A stretch of 64,000 bases of DNA from Bifidobacterium eulemuris. GTDB lineage: Bacteria; Actinomycetota; Actinomycetes; Actinomycetales; Bifidobacteriaceae. This document shows positions 63,305 through 64,000 of this stretch, piece after piece; position 1 is the stretch's first letter, and each line of letters starts with the position of its first letter. The stretch is taken from NCBI RefSeq assembly GCF_014898155.1, contig NZ_CP062938.1:496001-560000 (forward strand), written 5' to 3'. Under the pieces are notes generated by a model. That model did not search any database. It worked only from the letters and a program-made list of their open reading frames with translations, and had not been told where the DNA came from. Position numbers and translations under genes: made by a program.

Positions 63305-64000
63305 TTGGGCACGGAGGTCTTCTGGCCTTCGACGCGCTCCCTCGCGCGCTGTTTGATGGCCTTGATGGTCTCCGATTTGGTTTTCACATGCCGTGGCTTT
63401 TCCTCTGCCTGTTCGGGCGCGGGCATGTCACGGCTTGCGGTGTCGTGTTCCTGCGTCGGATGCATGTTGATGCGGCTCCAATCAAGTCCCGGCACGTATT
63501 CGTTGAAGTCGTTGAGCATTTCCGCCACGGCGTTGGAGCATTCCCTGGGATACGTGAATCGTTGGGTGGTTTCGCTGATCTGCTCCTGTTTGAATGGGCA
63601 TCCGAGTTCCGTGAGGTTGGATGAGACGATTGTGGCGTCGCGATCCCATTCCACGGTCTCGAAGTCGAACGTTCCGTTGTCCGGACTGTCCGGATTGAAC
63701 GGCACCTGCCCGTTGGGGATGGTGTACTGGGGACCCGTCGGAGTGTCCTCAAAAATTCCTAGGGGCGTGGACCGTTCGATCTCTTCCGCGTTTTGGTTGA
63801 GCAGGGCGACCACTTTATCGACCGCGTGCTTTACCTCGTCGGCGTCTTTGGCCGCGAAGTGCAGATACGTCTTGCCTGTCTCGCGGTCGCGTTCGATGTG
63901 GAACGCGACGCCGCTTTTCTTGAGCTGCTTGACGATGTTGCGGGATTCGTCCGCTTCGATCTCCACGACCTTGAGTGTGCCGCTGTCGCGTTGCAGGTCA
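63280..64000 (-). CDS. PcfB-like (DUF3801) conjugation protein, 5' end outside the window
   Basis: At least 239 residues are visible; the frame is open to the window edge, and a GTG at 63966 is only one possible start. The visible N-terminal part (ADESRNIVKQLKKSGVAFHIERDRETGKTYLHFAAKDADEVKHAVDKV) fits the DUF3801/PcfB pattern, an accessory factor that helps load DNA substrates on the coupling ATPase. The C terminus carries IKAIKQRARERVEGQ and KTHAKTR, shared with the next gene. Confidence 0.75.
   Translation of the reverse strand, partial: DLQRDSGTLKVVEIEADESRNIVKQLKKSGVAFHIERDRETGKTYLHFAAKDADEVKHAVDKVVALLNQNAEEIERSTPLGIFEDTPTGPQYTIPNGQVPFNPDSPDNGTFDFETVEWDRDATIVSSNLTELGCPFKQEQISETTQRFTYPRECSNAVAEMLNDFNEYVPGLDWSRINMHPTQEHDTASRDMPAPEQAEEKPRHVKTKSETIKAIKQRARERVEGQKTSVPKKTHAKTR

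Larger units (their letters stand above)
39920..64000. mobile_element. Integrative conjugative element (left part, continues past the window)
   Basis: Starts at the 3' end of tRNA-Leu and continues to the window edge. Content: element-type HTH regulators, replication-type HTH protein, WhiB-like protein, ParA and RHH partition proteins, surface adhesin, and a Gram-positive type IV secretion set (VirB6-like, PrgI, VirB4, lysin, VirD4, PcfB-like). No integrase, relaxase or second attachment repeat is visible, so these are expected to the right of 64,000. Confidence 0.85.

Overview
The window is high-GC actinobacterial DNA and almost certainly from a Bifidobacterium. The strongest evidence is a complete xylulose-5-phosphate/fructose-6-phosphate phosphoketolase gene (xfp), the key enzyme of the bifid shunt. 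It lies divergent from guaA and is followed by pta and ackA, which turn its product acetyl phosphate into acetyl-CoA or into acetate and ATP. The species cannot be fixed from sequence reading alone.

Positions 1-11,350 are mostly core genome: a Ser/Gly-tailed membrane protein, a histidine phosphatase, rsfS, glmU, tRNA-Gln, prs and an SGNH acyltransferase. They are followed by a TetR-controlled cassette (a CMD-cupin fusion protein and a short-chain dehydrogenase), a YdcF-like protein and a short peptide deformylase. Positions 11,490-16,152 hold a self-contained two-component/ABC transporter locus of the antimicrobial-peptide sensing type: a full permease, an OmpR-type regulator, a histidine kinase, a short permease and an ATPase. 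Two copies of the same 22-bp direct-repeat operator precede its two permeases. Positions 16,223-18,927 carry two unrelated-looking AAA/DUF4143 ATPases, each with a palindrome at its 5' end.

Positions 19,031-39,687 are core again: guaA, xfp, pta, ackA, aroA, two membrane proteins of unknown function, tRNA-Pro, a broken toxin-antitoxin pair, glgX, two NUDIX hydrolases, a Nif3-like protein, polA and an ANTAR-type response regulator. The pta-ackA gap contains a striking element of about 170 bp with a 30-bp inverted repeat and internal hairpins. The ackA-aroA gap has a second, smaller palindromic element.

From tRNA-Leu (39,843) to the right edge lies an integrative conjugative element. Its left part holds HTH regulators, a chain of overlapping small genes, a replication-type HTH protein, a WhiB-like protein, a ParA/RHH partition pair and a DUF2786 protein. 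Next come a Ser/Gly-tailed membrane protein, a 1,587-residue LAxTG-anchored adhesin and a Gram-positive type IV secretion operon (small membrane protein, VirB6-like, PrgI, VirB4, two-domain lysin, accessory proteins). A convergent operon encodes a PcfB-like protein, several small proteins, an SSB-like protein and the VirD4 coupling ATPase. No integrase or relaxase is visible, so the other end of the element lies beyond the window.

The most interesting unexplained signals are the pta-ackA element, the shared 22-bp operators, a repeated AATTGTCCGCCCAAAAC-type motif in the conjugative element, and a common C-terminal motif in three proteins encoded upstream of the coupling ATPase.
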